A DNA stretch of 5,549 nt from Burkholderiaceae bacterium (GCA_031256305.1 JAIRQU010000068.1:1-5549); one strand, 5' to 3'. Counted from the stretch's first letter, positions 1 to 5,533 are shown. Notes: generated by a model from the sequence alone, not told the origin. A program made the numbers and translations.

Positions 1-134
1 GGGCGGGGAGCGGTGTATCCAGCCTTTAAGCGCGCCAAAGAATCCCCGCAACGGCGGTCTTGTCAGCCAGAATGCCCGATTCAGGCGGTTTTGCATCCTC
101 GCTTTGGCCTTTGGCGGCGGCCCCGCTGGCGCTG

Positions 135-1085
135 TCAATCTTTGTCCTGCGGCTGGGCCGCGCGCAGCGCCAGCGCGCGCGCATACAGCGCATTGCGCGC
201 GCCGCCGCTGATTTCGGCGGCCAGATGCACGGCGGTTTTCAGCGGCAATTCGGCCAGCAGCAGCGCCAGCAGGCGGTCCGCTTGGGCGTCGGCATCGGCG
301 CCGCTTGCGGCGGGCGCCGGGTGCAGGATCAGCGCGAATTCACCGCGCTGGCGCTGCGCATCGGCGGCCAGCCAGGCGGGCAGATCGGCGCAGGGCAGGG
401 TGGCGATTTGTTCGAATTGCTTGGTCAACTCGCGCGCCACGGTTACGGCGCGCGCGCCGAAGGCGGCGGCCAACGCATCGGCCAGCGCGGCGATGCGGTG
501 TGGCGCTTCCAGCAGGACGATGGCGCGCGATTGGCTTTGCAGGCACGCCAGCGCCGCCTGCCGCGCGCCGGACGGGGCGGGCAGAAAGCCCTCGAACACG
601 TAACGTCCGTCATCGGCAATGCCCGCGGCCGACAGCGCTGCCGTCACGCAACTGGCGCCCGGCACGGGTATGGCGCGCACACCCCGCGCCGCGCACGCGG
701 CCACCAGCCGGGCGCCGGGGTCGCTTATCGCCGGGGTGCCTGCGTCACTGGCATAGGCCACGCGCTGACCCGCTTGCAGCCGGGCGATGATGGCTTGCGC
801 GGCTCGCGTTTCGTTGTGCTCGTGCGCGGCCATGAAGGCGTCCACCGCCTTGTCGATGCCGTAGGCGCGCAGCAACTGGCGGGTCTGGCGCGTGTCCTCG
901 CACGCAATGACATCGGCCAGATCAAGCACGTGCAGGGCGCGCAGCGTGATGTCGGCCAGGTTGCCGATGGGCGTGGCCACCACATACAGGCAACCCGCCG
1001 GATAATGCTGCGCACCGGCGGCTTGTCGCGCGGCGTGTAGCGCGGGGCCGTAATCGGGTTTGCCCACGGGGCGGGAATCGGTCAT
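135..1085 (-). CDS. rsmI: 16S rRNA (cytidine1402-2'-O)-methyltransferase RsmI
   Basis: RsmI methylates the 2'-hydroxyl of C1402 in the decoding centre of 16S rRNA, using S-adenosylmethionine. The 316-residue product shows the tetrapyrrole-methylase-type fold. It has LYVVATPIGNLADITLRAL (33-51), CEDTRQT (62-68), SDAGTPAISDPG (113-124), VPGASCVTAALSAAG (141-155), FEGFLP (164-169), APHR (194-197) and ARELTK (217-222). A C-terminal helical part with LAELPLKTAVHLAAEI and NALYARAL resembles the RsmI helix-turn-helix tail. All key segments line up with E. coli RsmI (YraL, 286 residues as I recall it). About 30 extra residues precede the conserved LYVVATP, so the exact start is less sure; GTG at codon 7 is the only nearby alternative. 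No good Shine-Dalgarno sequence precedes the ATG. The gene diverges from yraN, with the two ATGs overlapping at CATG 1083-1086. Family assignment is close to certain. Confidence 0.96.
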   Translation of the reverse strand: MTDSRPVGKPDYGPALHAARQAAGAQHYPAGCLYVVATPIGNLADITLRALHVLDLADVIACEDTRQTRQLLRAYGIDKAVDAFMAAHEHNETRAAQAIIARLQAGQRVAYASDAGTPAISDPGARLVAACAARGVRAIPVPGASCVTAALSAAGIADDGRYVFEGFLPAPSGARQAALACLQSQSRAIVLLEAPHRIAALADALAAAFGARAVTVARELTKQFEQIATLPCADLPAWLAADAQRQRGEFALILHPAPAASGADADAQADRLLALLLAELPLKTAVHLAAEISGGARNALYARALALRAAQPQDKD

Positions 1086-1509
1086 GGCATTCTGGAAGTG
1101 GAAGCGCTCGGCCAGCTCAACTGAAGAAGATCACGGCGCGGCGGCCCTCACCACCCGGCGGCGCGGACAAGCCGCCGAAGACCGGGCGCTGGCGCACTTG
1201 CAGCGCGCCGGGCTGCGGCTGGCGGCGCGCAATTATCGGACGCCGGGGCGCGGTGGCGGCGAGATCGACCTCATCATGCAAGACAGCGGCGGCGCGCTGG
1301 TATTTGTCGAGGTGCGCGCGCGCGCCGATGCCGCGCACGGCGGCGCGGCGGGCAGTATTACGGCAACCAAGCGCCGCCGCATCGTGCTGGCCGCCCGGCA
1401 TTACCTGCTGCGCTATGGCGACGCGCCGCCGCCGTGCCGCTTCGATGTCGTGGCCATCGAAGGCGAGGCGCTGCACTGGCTGCCAGCGGCGTTCGACGCC
1501 CCGGAATGA
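1084..1509 (+). CDS. yraN: YraN family (UPF0102) putative endonuclease
   Basis: This 141-residue protein belongs to UPF0102/YraN, a family with a PD-(D/E)XK-type (Holliday-junction-resolvase-like) fold whose cellular role is poorly defined. The family pattern is complete: RGQAAEDRALAHL (27-39), ARNYR (48-52), GGGEIDLI (57-64), VFVEVRAR (73-80), ITATKRRRIVLAARHYL (92-108), RFDVV (119-123) and a closing LPAAF (133-137). The candidate metal site is Glu32, Asp62 and Glu76. The position that is often Lys after FVEV is Arg78, a substitution I recall as common in betaproteobacterial members. I chose ATG 1084. A TTG at 1060 in the same frame would add eight residues that only overlap rsmI. A purine-rich GGGCGGGAA about seven bases upstream may serve as a weak ribosome-binding site. 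In E. coli yraN lies with rsmI, diaA and dolP, as here, but with lpoA between it and rsmI. Confidence 0.93.
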   Translation: MAFWKWKRSASSTEEDHGAAALTTRRRGQAAEDRALAHLQRAGLRLAARNYRTPGRGGGEIDLIMQDSGGALVFVEVRARADAAHGGAAGSITATKRRRIVLAARHYLLRYGDAPPPCRFDVVAIEGEALHWLPAAFDAPE

Positions 1510-1517
1510 ATCGGCAT

Positions 1518-1536
1518 AACCGCTATCCACGCGGTT
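1518..1536 (+). other. Small hairpin after yraN, no U-tract
   Basis: AACCGC (1518-1523) and GCGGTT (1531-1536) form a perfect 6-bp stem with the seven-base loop TATCCAC, nine bases after the yraN stop. No run of T follows directly (CAATCG comes next; a T5 run is 24 bases away), so it is not a convincing intrinsic terminator. It could stabilise the 3' end of the yraN message or be chance. The rest of the 151-bp gap (1510-1660) shows no gene or clear promoter. Confidence 0.3.
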
Positions 1537-1634
1537 CAATCGTCCGCCGCGCCAACGAATTTTTGTCCTATAGGCGTCAATAGCGATTTACGGGGCGGCG
1601 CGTGCCCGTGTCCGCGCGTGGCATGGCGCGTTGC

Positions 1635-1647
1635 TACAAAATTTGTA
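1635..1647 (+). promoter_or_regulatory. AT-rich palindrome before the SIS gene
   Basis: TACAAA-A-TTTGTA is a perfect inverted repeat with 6-base arms around one base. It is notably AT-rich for this sequence and ends 13 bases before the chosen ATG of the SIS gene. The overlapping TATCAT (1646-1651) resembles a -10 box, but I find no acceptable -35 at 15-18 bp. It may be an operator or part of a promoter for the SIS-BON pair. The evidence is position, symmetry and base composition only. Confidence 0.3.
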
Positions 1648-1660
1648 TCATTGGCGCTCA

Positions 1661-2266
1661 ATGGCCGAACCACTCATTCCGCAGCAATTCATCGACAGCG
1701 CCGATCTGATGTATCAGTGGGCGCCCGCGCTGGCGAGCGCCATTGAGTCGGGCGTACAGGCGCTGCTGGCTTGCGTGACCGGCGGAGGCAAAATTTTGTT
1801 GTGCGGCAATGGCGCGTCCGGCGCGCTGGCGCAGTACGCGGCGGCGCTGCTGGTGGGCGGGCTGGAGCGCGCGCGCCCCGAACTGCCCGCGCTGGCGCTG
1901 GGCACCGACGCGGTCACGCTCACCGCCGTGGCGCGGCGCGGCGAATACGCCGATTCCATCGCCGCGCAGGTGCGAGCGCTGGGCAACGCGGGTGACGCGC
2001 TGGTGGTGCTCTCGTCCAATGGCGAATCGACCAATCTGATCCGCGCCGCCCAGGCCGCGCACGAACGCGACATGACCGTGATCGCGCTGACCGGGCGCAG
2101 CGGCGGCGAACTGGCGCGCCGGCTGCGCGACACCGACGTGCTGATTGCCGTGCCGCCCGCGCACATTCACGCCGCGCACATTCACGCCGCGCACCTGCTG
2201 GCCATCAATGGCCTGTGCGAGGGACTGGACGATCAATTGCTGGGCAACGAGGAAAACAGCGCATGA
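1661..2266 (+). CDS. diaA: SIS-domain protein, DiaA/GmhA family (DiaA position)
   Basis: This 201-residue single-SIS-domain protein is related to DiaA (binds DnaA and times replication initiation in E. coli) and to phosphoheptose isomerase GmhA. Visible family segments are GGGKILLCGNGASGALAQYAAAL (41-63), RARPELPALALGTD (70-83), QVRALGNAGDALVVLSSNGESTNL (103-126, holding the SIS phosphosugar loop), AHERDMTVIALTGRSGGELA (133-152) and HLLAINGLCEGLDDQLLG (178-195). Its place between yraN and a dolP-like gene argues for DiaA rather than GmhA. Relative to GmhA, the usual AQHFAAE is AQYAAAL, the usual SIAND segment is VARRG, and the Gln of the ARIQEVH-type helix appears to be His. Isomerase activity is therefore doubtful. 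ATG 1661 gives an N-terminus of family length. No Shine-Dalgarno sequence is visible. In-frame TTG codons at 1631 and 1643 are weaker choices. The stop overlaps the next start (ATGA). The symbol rests on synteny; the SIS family call is firm. Confidence 0.82.
   Translation: MAEPLIPQQFIDSADLMYQWAPALASAIESGVQALLACVTGGGKILLCGNGASGALAQYAAALLVGGLERARPELPALALGTDAVTLTAVARRGEYADSIAAQVRALGNAGDALVVLSSNGESTNLIRAAQAAHERDMTVIALTGRSGGELARRLRDTDVLIAVPPAHIHAAHIHAAHLLAINGLCEGLDDQLLGNEENSA
2157..2194 (+). repeat. In-frame 15-bp tandem duplication in the SIS gene
   Basis: The unit GCACATTCACGCCGC occurs twice in a row (2161-2175 and 2176-2190). The 15-base period extends without a mismatch from 2157 to 2194. 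It encodes HIHAA twice and then H (residues 168-178), just before the conserved HLLAINGLC helix. Because the unit is five codons, the frame is kept. Confidence 0.9.
2249..2266 (+). promoter_or_regulatory. Shine-Dalgarno and ATGA stop-start overlap
   Basis: GAGGA (2249-2253) lies nine bases before ATG 2263, inside the end of the SIS gene, and is the best ribosome-binding site in the window. ATGA at 2263-2266 carries both the BON gene start and the SIS gene stop. This fits translational coupling and fixes the BON gene start at 2263 rather than the in-frame GTG at 2215. Confidence 0.8.
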
Positions 2267-3027
2267 ACAAGTCTCTTCGCATCGTTTCATGGATCGCCGC
2301 CGCCGCGCTGACGGCCGCGGCGGCTGGGCAGCTTGCCGGTTGCGCCGTGGCCGTGATCAGCGGCGCGGCGGGCGCGGGCGCGCTGGTACTGACCTCCGGG
2401 CGGCGCAGCGGCGAAACCGCGACCGCCGATAGCCGCATCGAAAGCCAGGGCAGCGACTCCATTGAGCAGGCGCTGGCCGGGCACGACCGCCATGTCAACG
2501 TCACCAGCTATTACCGCAAGGCGCTGCTGACCGGAGAGGTCATCAGTGACGCCGACCGCGCGCGCGCGCAAGCCGCCGCCCAAAGCATACAGGGCGTGCA
2601 AGCCGTGTTCAACGACCTGGCCGTGATGCCGCCCAGCAGTATGCTCTCGCGCTCGCAGGACGCCTACATCACCAGCAAGGTCAAGACGCGCTTCATGCAC
2701 ACCAACGGCGTGCCCGCGGCCAGCATCAAGGTGCTTACTGAACGCGGCACGGTGTATCTGATGGGGCGCTTGACGCGCCAGGAAACACAATCAGCCACCA
2801 GCGCCGCGCAGCAGGTTGACGGCGTGCAGCGCGTGGCGCGGATCATCGACTTTGTGCCCGACTCGGCCATTACCGGCGGCTCGACCAGCACCATTACCGG
2901 CGGCGGTTATGCCGCGCCGGAGGCGGCGGACGCGCCCGTTAACGGCGGCGTTAACGATGTCGCGCCGCCGCCCGCGCCCGCCGCCGCGCCTGCCCCGGCG
3001 GGCGTGGAAACCCATCCGATCCGGTAA
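2263..3027 (+). CDS. dolP: Dual-BON outer-membrane lipoprotein, DolP (YraP)-like
   Basis: In E. coli DolP is an outer-membrane lipoprotein that binds anionic phospholipid, gathers at the division site and supports envelope integrity. This 254-residue protein starts with a basic, hydrophobic signal sequence ending in the lipobox LAGC, with Cys27 as the predicted lipidated residue. Two BON domains follow. The first (about 56-123) contains VNVTSYYRKALLTGEV and IQGVQAVFNDLAVM. The second (about 132-198) contains DAYITSKVKTRFM, IKVLTERGTVYLMGRLT and VDGVQRVARIIDFV. The order and motifs match E. coli DolP (about 190 residues). A 56-residue tail (199-254), rich in Gly, Thr, Ala and Pro, is extra. 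No Asp follows Cys27 (the next residues are Ala-Val), consistent with outer-membrane sorting by Lol. The gene overlaps the SIS gene by four bases and ends 83 bp before the ferredoxin gene. A more general name would be BON-domain lipoprotein. Confidence 0.9.
   Translation: MNKSLRIVSWIAAAALTAAAAGQLAGCAVAVISGAAGAGALVLTSGRRSGETATADSRIESQGSDSIEQALAGHDRHVNVTSYYRKALLTGEVISDADRARAQAAAQSIQGVQAVFNDLAVMPPSSMLSRSQDAYITSKVKTRFMHTNGVPAASIKVLTERGTVYLMGRLTRQETQSATSAAQQVDGVQRVARIIDFVPDSAITGGSTSTITGGGYAAPEAADAPVNGGVNDVAPPPAPAAAPAPAGVETHPIR
2867..2904 (+). repeat. 24-bp period repeat in the BON lipoprotein tail
   Basis: The 14-base sequence CCATTACCGGCGGC occurs at 2867-2880 and 2891-2904, 24 bases (eight codons) apart. 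It gives the repeated peptide ITGG in AITGGSTSTITGGG. This marks the start of the low-complexity tail. Two GTTAAC sites around GGCG (2938-2955) follow shortly after, giving the repeated codons for VN. Confidence 0.7.
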
Positions 3028-3074
3028 TCGGGCGGGGGGATTCATTTGTTCCTGCTGGGGCCAGCCGCTTGATC

Positions 3075-3103
3075 CTGGCATCTGGGCGTTGGCGCCATAG
3101 AAT
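3075..3103 (+). promoter_or_regulatory. Putative promoter of the ferredoxin-hydrolase genes
   Basis: CTGGCA (3075-3080) and TAGAAT (3098-3103) are 17 bp apart and match the sigma-70 hexamers at four and five of six positions. Transcription would begin near 3110, at or next to the ferredoxin ATG at 3111. The message would then be leaderless or nearly so, which fits the absence of a Shine-Dalgarno sequence. No convincing terminator separates it from the BON gene, so read-through is also possible. Confidence 0.5.
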
Positions 3104-3110
3104 GCCCCGC

Positions 3111-3452
3111 ATGAGTCAAACCGTTCCCGGTTATTACCAGCGCCACATCTTCTTTTGTCTCAACCAGCGCGAGGGCGGCCAGGGCTGCTGCGCCAGTCAC
3201 GGCGCGCAAGCGGCGTTCGAGCATTGCAAGGCGCGCGTCAAGGCGCTGGGCCTGTCGGGGCCGGGCCGGGTGCGCGTGAACAAGGCCGGGTGCCTGGACC
3301 GCTGCGCGGGCGCGCCAGTGGCGGTGGTATATCCGGAAGCGGTCTGGTACGCCTACACCTGTCTGGACGACATCGATGAAATCATCACCGCGCATCTGCA
3401 AGACGGCCAGGTGGTTGAGCGCTTGCGGCTGCCGCCGGACGTGGGGCATTGA
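3111..3452 (+). CDS. Thioredoxin-like [2Fe-2S] ferredoxin
   Basis: This 113-residue protein belongs to the small (2Fe-2S) ferredoxins with a thioredoxin-like fold (COG3411 type), related to the NuoE ferredoxin domain. It is presumably cytoplasmic, and its electron partner is unknown. Landmarks are YQRHIFFCLNQR (9-20), CCASHGAQAAFEHCKARVKALGL (26-48), RVRVNKAGCLDRCAGAPVAVVYPE (53-76), VWYAY (78-82) and DIDEIITAHLQDGQVVERL (87-105). The likely cluster ligands are Cys16, Cys27 (or the adjacent Cys26), Cys61 and Cys65. Other cysteines (39, 84) are probably not ligands. ATG 3111 is preferred over ATG 3102, because 3102 would lie inside the probable -10 box and the family begins shortly before the YYxxHIFFC segment. 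The stop is one base from the next gene's GTG, so the ferredoxin and hydrolase are almost certainly co-transcribed. Confidence 0.93.
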   Translation: MSQTVPGYYQRHIFFCLNQREGGQGCCASHGAQAAFEHCKARVKALGLSGPGRVRVNKAGCLDRCAGAPVAVVYPEAVWYAYTCLDDIDEIITAHLQDGQVVERLRLPPDVGH

Positions 3453-3453
3453 A

Positions 3454-4098
3454 GTGGCTGCGGCCAGTCTGGGGCTGACGCTGCGCGGCCCTGCGGGCGC
3501 TATCGAGGCGCAGGCCGATCAACCCGATTTGGGCGTTTTTGCCGCGCCGTTGGGCACGGTGGTCATTGCGCACCCGCATCCGCTGTTTGGCGGCACAATG
3601 CACAACAAGGTCGTGCAGACGCTGGCCCGCGCTTATCTGCAATGCGGCTGGCGCGCGCTGCGGTTCAACTTTCGCGGCGTGGGCGGCAGCGCCGGAGCGC
3701 ATGACGAGGGCCGGGGCGAAGCCGACGACATGCTGGCGGTCATCGGGCAGGCCGCATCGCCGGACGGGGCGCTGGCAATTGCCGGGTTTTCGTTCGGCGC
3801 CTATGTTGCGGCGCAAGTCATGGCGCGGCTGCACCCTGATCGCCCCATCGCCTCGGCGGTGCTGGTGGGCACGGCGGCGTCACGCTTTGCGGCACCGGCT
3901 ATTGCCCAGGCTTTGCAAGCGCGCACGCTGGTCGTGCATGGCGAGCAGGACGACGTGGCGCCGCTGGCCGCCGCGCTCGATTGGGCGCGCCCTCAATCGC
4001 TGCCGGTTGCCGTGGTGCCCGGCGGCGGGCACTTTTTTCACGGACAATTGCCCCTTCTCAAGGCGCTGGTGGCGCGCCACGTGCGCGGTTGCGCGTGA
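3454..4098 (+). CDS. Alpha/beta hydrolase (COG2945-like), GTG start
   Basis: This 214-residue predicted cytoplasmic serine hydrolase has no signal peptide. Its substrate cannot be told from sequence. It has the compact alpha/beta-hydrolase pattern of the family annotated as dienelactone-hydrolase-like or COG2945. HPHPLFGGTMHNKVVQTLARA (40-60) comes first, then RFNFRGVGGSAGAHDEGRGEADD (70-92). The nucleophile elbow GFSFG holds Ser113, HGEQDD (162-167) holds the probable catalytic Asp166, and GGGHFFHG (190-197) holds the catalytic His193. Homologues as I recall them start a few residues before a LxGPxGAIE-like segment, here LRGPAGAIE (10-18). GTG 3454 fits that, and GGGG (3443-3446) lies seven bases before it as a possible ribosome-binding site. 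An in-frame ATG at 3376 would add 26 residues read entirely from inside the ferredoxin gene, so I reject it. The pairing with the ferredoxin gene and dacC is, from memory, common in Burkholderiales. Confidence 0.9.
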   Translation: MAAASLGLTLRGPAGAIEAQADQPDLGVFAAPLGTVVIAHPHPLFGGTMHNKVVQTLARAYLQCGWRALRFNFRGVGGSAGAHDEGRGEADDMLAVIGQAASPDGALAIAGFSFGAYVAAQVMARLHPDRPIASAVLVGTAASRFAAPAIAQALQARTLVVHGEQDDVAPLAAALDWARPQSLPVAVVPGGGHFFHGQLPLLKALVARHVRGCA

Positions 4099-4138
4099 GG
4101 CGCGGACCAGATTTTTCAGTTGTTTTGACGCAGTTCCC

Positions 4139-5389
4139 ATGAAATCTTTCCGATCGGCGCTTGCCGCGCCCGCGCTGGCGGGCATCCTGGCGGGCGCTTT
4201 GGCGCTGACCGCTTCTTTTTCTGGACAGGCCGCCCCCGCAGCGCCTGCATCCGCGTCCGTGGCAGCGGCATCCGGGGCCGCGCCAGCGGCGCTTGTGCTG
4301 CCGCAGCCGCCCGATATTGCCGCCAAGGCGTATCTGTTGCTCGATGTCACCGCGGGCGGGCAGCAACTGGCGGGCAGCAATATCGACATGCCCGTGGAGC
4401 CGGCGTCGCTGACCAAACTGATGACGGCGTATCTGGTGTTCGACGCCCTGCGCGCCAAGAAGGTCAGTCTGACGCAGACTTGCCCGGTTTCCGTGCAGGC
4501 GTGGAAAACGCCCGGTTCGCGCATGTTCATCGACCCCAAGATGCAGGTGCCCGTGCAGGATCTCATCAAGGGCATGGTGGTGCAGTCGGGCAACGATGCC
4601 ACGGTGGCGCTGGCCGAATGCGTGGGCGGCACGGTCGAGCGCTTCGTGCAGATGATGAACGACCAGGCCAGGGCGCTGGGCATGAACGCCACGACCTACA
4701 AAAATCCCGATGGGCTGCCTACGCCGGGCCACATAACCACTGCGCGCGATCTGGCCACGCTGGCGTTGCGGCTGATGCGCGATTTCCCGCAAGACATGGG
4801 CTATTTCGCCATCAAGCAATACTATTACCCCGGCACGCCGGTGAGCAATGAGAACAACCGCAACGCGCTGCTGCAACGCGACCCGACGGTTGATGGCCTG
4901 AAGACCGGCTTTACCAATGCGGCCGGTTATTGTCTGGTGGCTACGGCCAGGCGCGATTTCCCCAATCTGAGCGGACGGCGGCTGCTGTCGGTGGTGCTGG
5001 GCACGGCCAGCGAAGCCGCGCGCGCCGACGAGTCGCAAAAGCTGCTCAACTGGGGCTACACCGCGTATGACGGTGTCAAGCTGTTCGACGCGGGTCACCC
5101 CGCGGCCACTCCCGCCGTGTGGAAAGGAGCGTCGGACACGCTCAAGCTCGGCAGTGCCGATCCCATCATCGTTGCCGTGCCATCGGGCGATGCCGCCAGA
5201 ATCACCACCGAAATCGCGCGCCCCGATCCGCTGATTGCGCCGTTCAAACAGGGACAAAAAGTTGCCACGCTCAAAGTCAAGCTCGATGGCCAGGTCATCG
5301 ACGAAGTGCCGCTGGCGGCGCTGGCAGCGGTGGATGAAGCCGGTTTTCTGGGCCGCGCCTGGGACACCATGCGGCTGTGGCTGCGCTAG
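4139..5389 (+). CDS. dacC: D-alanyl-D-alanine carboxypeptidase, PBP5/6 type
   Basis: This periplasmic low-molecular-mass penicillin-binding protein removes the terminal D-alanine from peptidoglycan pentapeptides. Of its 416 residues, 1-32 form a signal peptide with probable cleavage near SGQAA. An Ala/Pro/Ser-rich linker (33-55) precedes the catalytic domain. The three active-site motifs are intact: SLTK with Ser90 and Lys93, SGN at 150-152, and KTG at 255-257. Other family segments are PGSRMFI (125-131), NPDGLPTPGHITTARDLA (189-206), NRNALL (240-245) and TVDGLKTGFTNAAGYCLVATA (250-270). A beta-rich PBP5_C-type domain follows, and the end (LGRAWDTMRLWLR) looks like the amphipathic membrane-anchoring helix of PBP5/PBP6. 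Length is close to E. coli PBP5 (about 400). It begins 40 bp after the hydrolase stop. I see neither a good Shine-Dalgarno sequence nor a clear promoter there, so co-transcription is likely. The choice among dacA, dacC and dacD names is by custom only. Confidence 0.94.
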   Translation: MKSFRSALAAPALAGILAGALALTASFSGQAAPAAPASASVAAASGAAPAALVLPQPPDIAAKAYLLLDVTAGGQQLAGSNIDMPVEPASLTKLMTAYLVFDALRAKKVSLTQTCPVSVQAWKTPGSRMFIDPKMQVPVQDLIKGMVVQSGNDATVALAECVGGTVERFVQMMNDQARALGMNATTYKNPDGLPTPGHITTARDLATLALRLMRDFPQDMGYFAIKQYYYPGTPVSNENNRNALLQRDPTVDGLKTGFTNAAGYCLVATARRDFPNLSGRRLLSVVLGTASEAARADESQKLLNWGYTAYDGVKLFDAGHPAATPAVWKGASDTLKLGSADPIIVAVPSGDAARITTEIARPDPLIAPFKQGQKVATLKVKLDGQVIDEVPLAALAAVDEAGFLGRAWDTMRLWLR

Positions 5390-5420
5390 TCGCTCGCGCT
5401 GACCGTTCGGTTTTCCGCAG

Positions 5421-5433
5421 TTGCCAACGGCAA
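5421..5433 (+). repeat. Inverted repeat over the -35 box
   Basis: TTGCC-AAC-GGCAA is a perfect inverted repeat with 5-base arms and three central bases. Its left arm coincides with the -35 hexamer TTGCCA of the promoter that follows. It could be a small operator. It is not followed by a T-run, so it is not an intrinsic terminator for dacC. Arms of five bases can arise by chance. Confidence 0.35.
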
Positions 5434-5450
5434 AGTGAAACAGTTATAAT
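5421..5450 (+). promoter_or_regulatory. Strong sigma-70-type promoter after dacC
   Basis: TTGCCA (5421-5426) and a perfect TATAAT (5445-5450) are 18 bp apart; the spacing is near optimal and the -35 matches five of six consensus bases. Transcription should start about 5456-5460, in an AT-rich patch that stands out from its surroundings. It reads rightward out of the window, so the gene it serves is not visible and a new transcription unit begins here. Confidence 0.8.
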
Positions 5451-5461
5451 CAAAAACTTTC

Positions 5462-5533
5462 CCCTCGCTACTTCGCCCGGATTTCCGGGTTTTGTGCGAG
5501 GGCCATGTGCGTAGCCTGCGCCTTATGGCTGCG
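5462..5533 (+). promoter_or_regulatory. Structured 5' leader or small RNA, cut by window edge
   Basis: The predicted transcript opens with a two-part hairpin. An outer 7-bp stem pairs CCCTCGC (5462-5468) with GCGAGGG (5496-5502). An inner 5-bp stem pairs CCCGG (5476-5480) with CCGGG (5485-5489) around the loop ATTT, with unpaired bases between the two stems. A second 7-bp stem pairs CGTAGCC (5510-5516) with GGCTGCG (5527-5533), including one G-T pair. GCCAT (5502-5506) could instead pair with ATGGC (5525-5529), an alternative that competes with both stems. I do not recognise it as a known riboswitch, 6S RNA or tmRNA. It may be the untranslated leader of the next gene, or an independent small RNA. 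Confidence 0.45.

Noticed and set aside
1..96. Minus-strand open frame from ATG at 96-94 running off the left edge (MQNRLNRAFWL...)
   Set aside because: Only 32 codons, unrecognised, with GAGG touching the ATG rather than spaced from it; such short open frames are expected by chance in GC-rich DNA. The 134 bases left of rsmI hold nothing I can support.
60..1040. Long plus-strand open frame (326 codons) opposite rsmI
   Set aside because: It is a shadow of rsmI: Arg/Gly/Gln-rich product with no recognisable motifs, while the minus strand encodes a full RsmI.
1518..1536. Intrinsic terminator for yraN
   Set aside because: The 6-bp hairpin has no adjoining T-tract.
3376..3453. ATG 3376 as the hydrolase start
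   Set aside because: The 26 added residues are read from inside the ferredoxin gene and do not resemble the family N-terminus; GTG 3454 fits better.
3539..4138. A 200-residue in-frame N-terminal extension of the carboxypeptidase, which would look like a fusion
   Set aside because: The stretch overlaps the well-supported hydrolase in another frame and gives Arg/Trp-rich nonsense. ATG 4139 begins a classic signal peptide.
4058..5257. Long minus-strand open frame (399 codons) opposite dacC
   Set aside because: His/Arg/Gly-rich shadow product with no motifs, lying opposite a complete PBP with all three active-site motifs.
5403..5430. Intrinsic terminator for dacC (CCGTT pairing with AACGG)
   Set aside because: The stem is short, the loop long, no T-tract follows, and it overlaps the strong downstream promoter.
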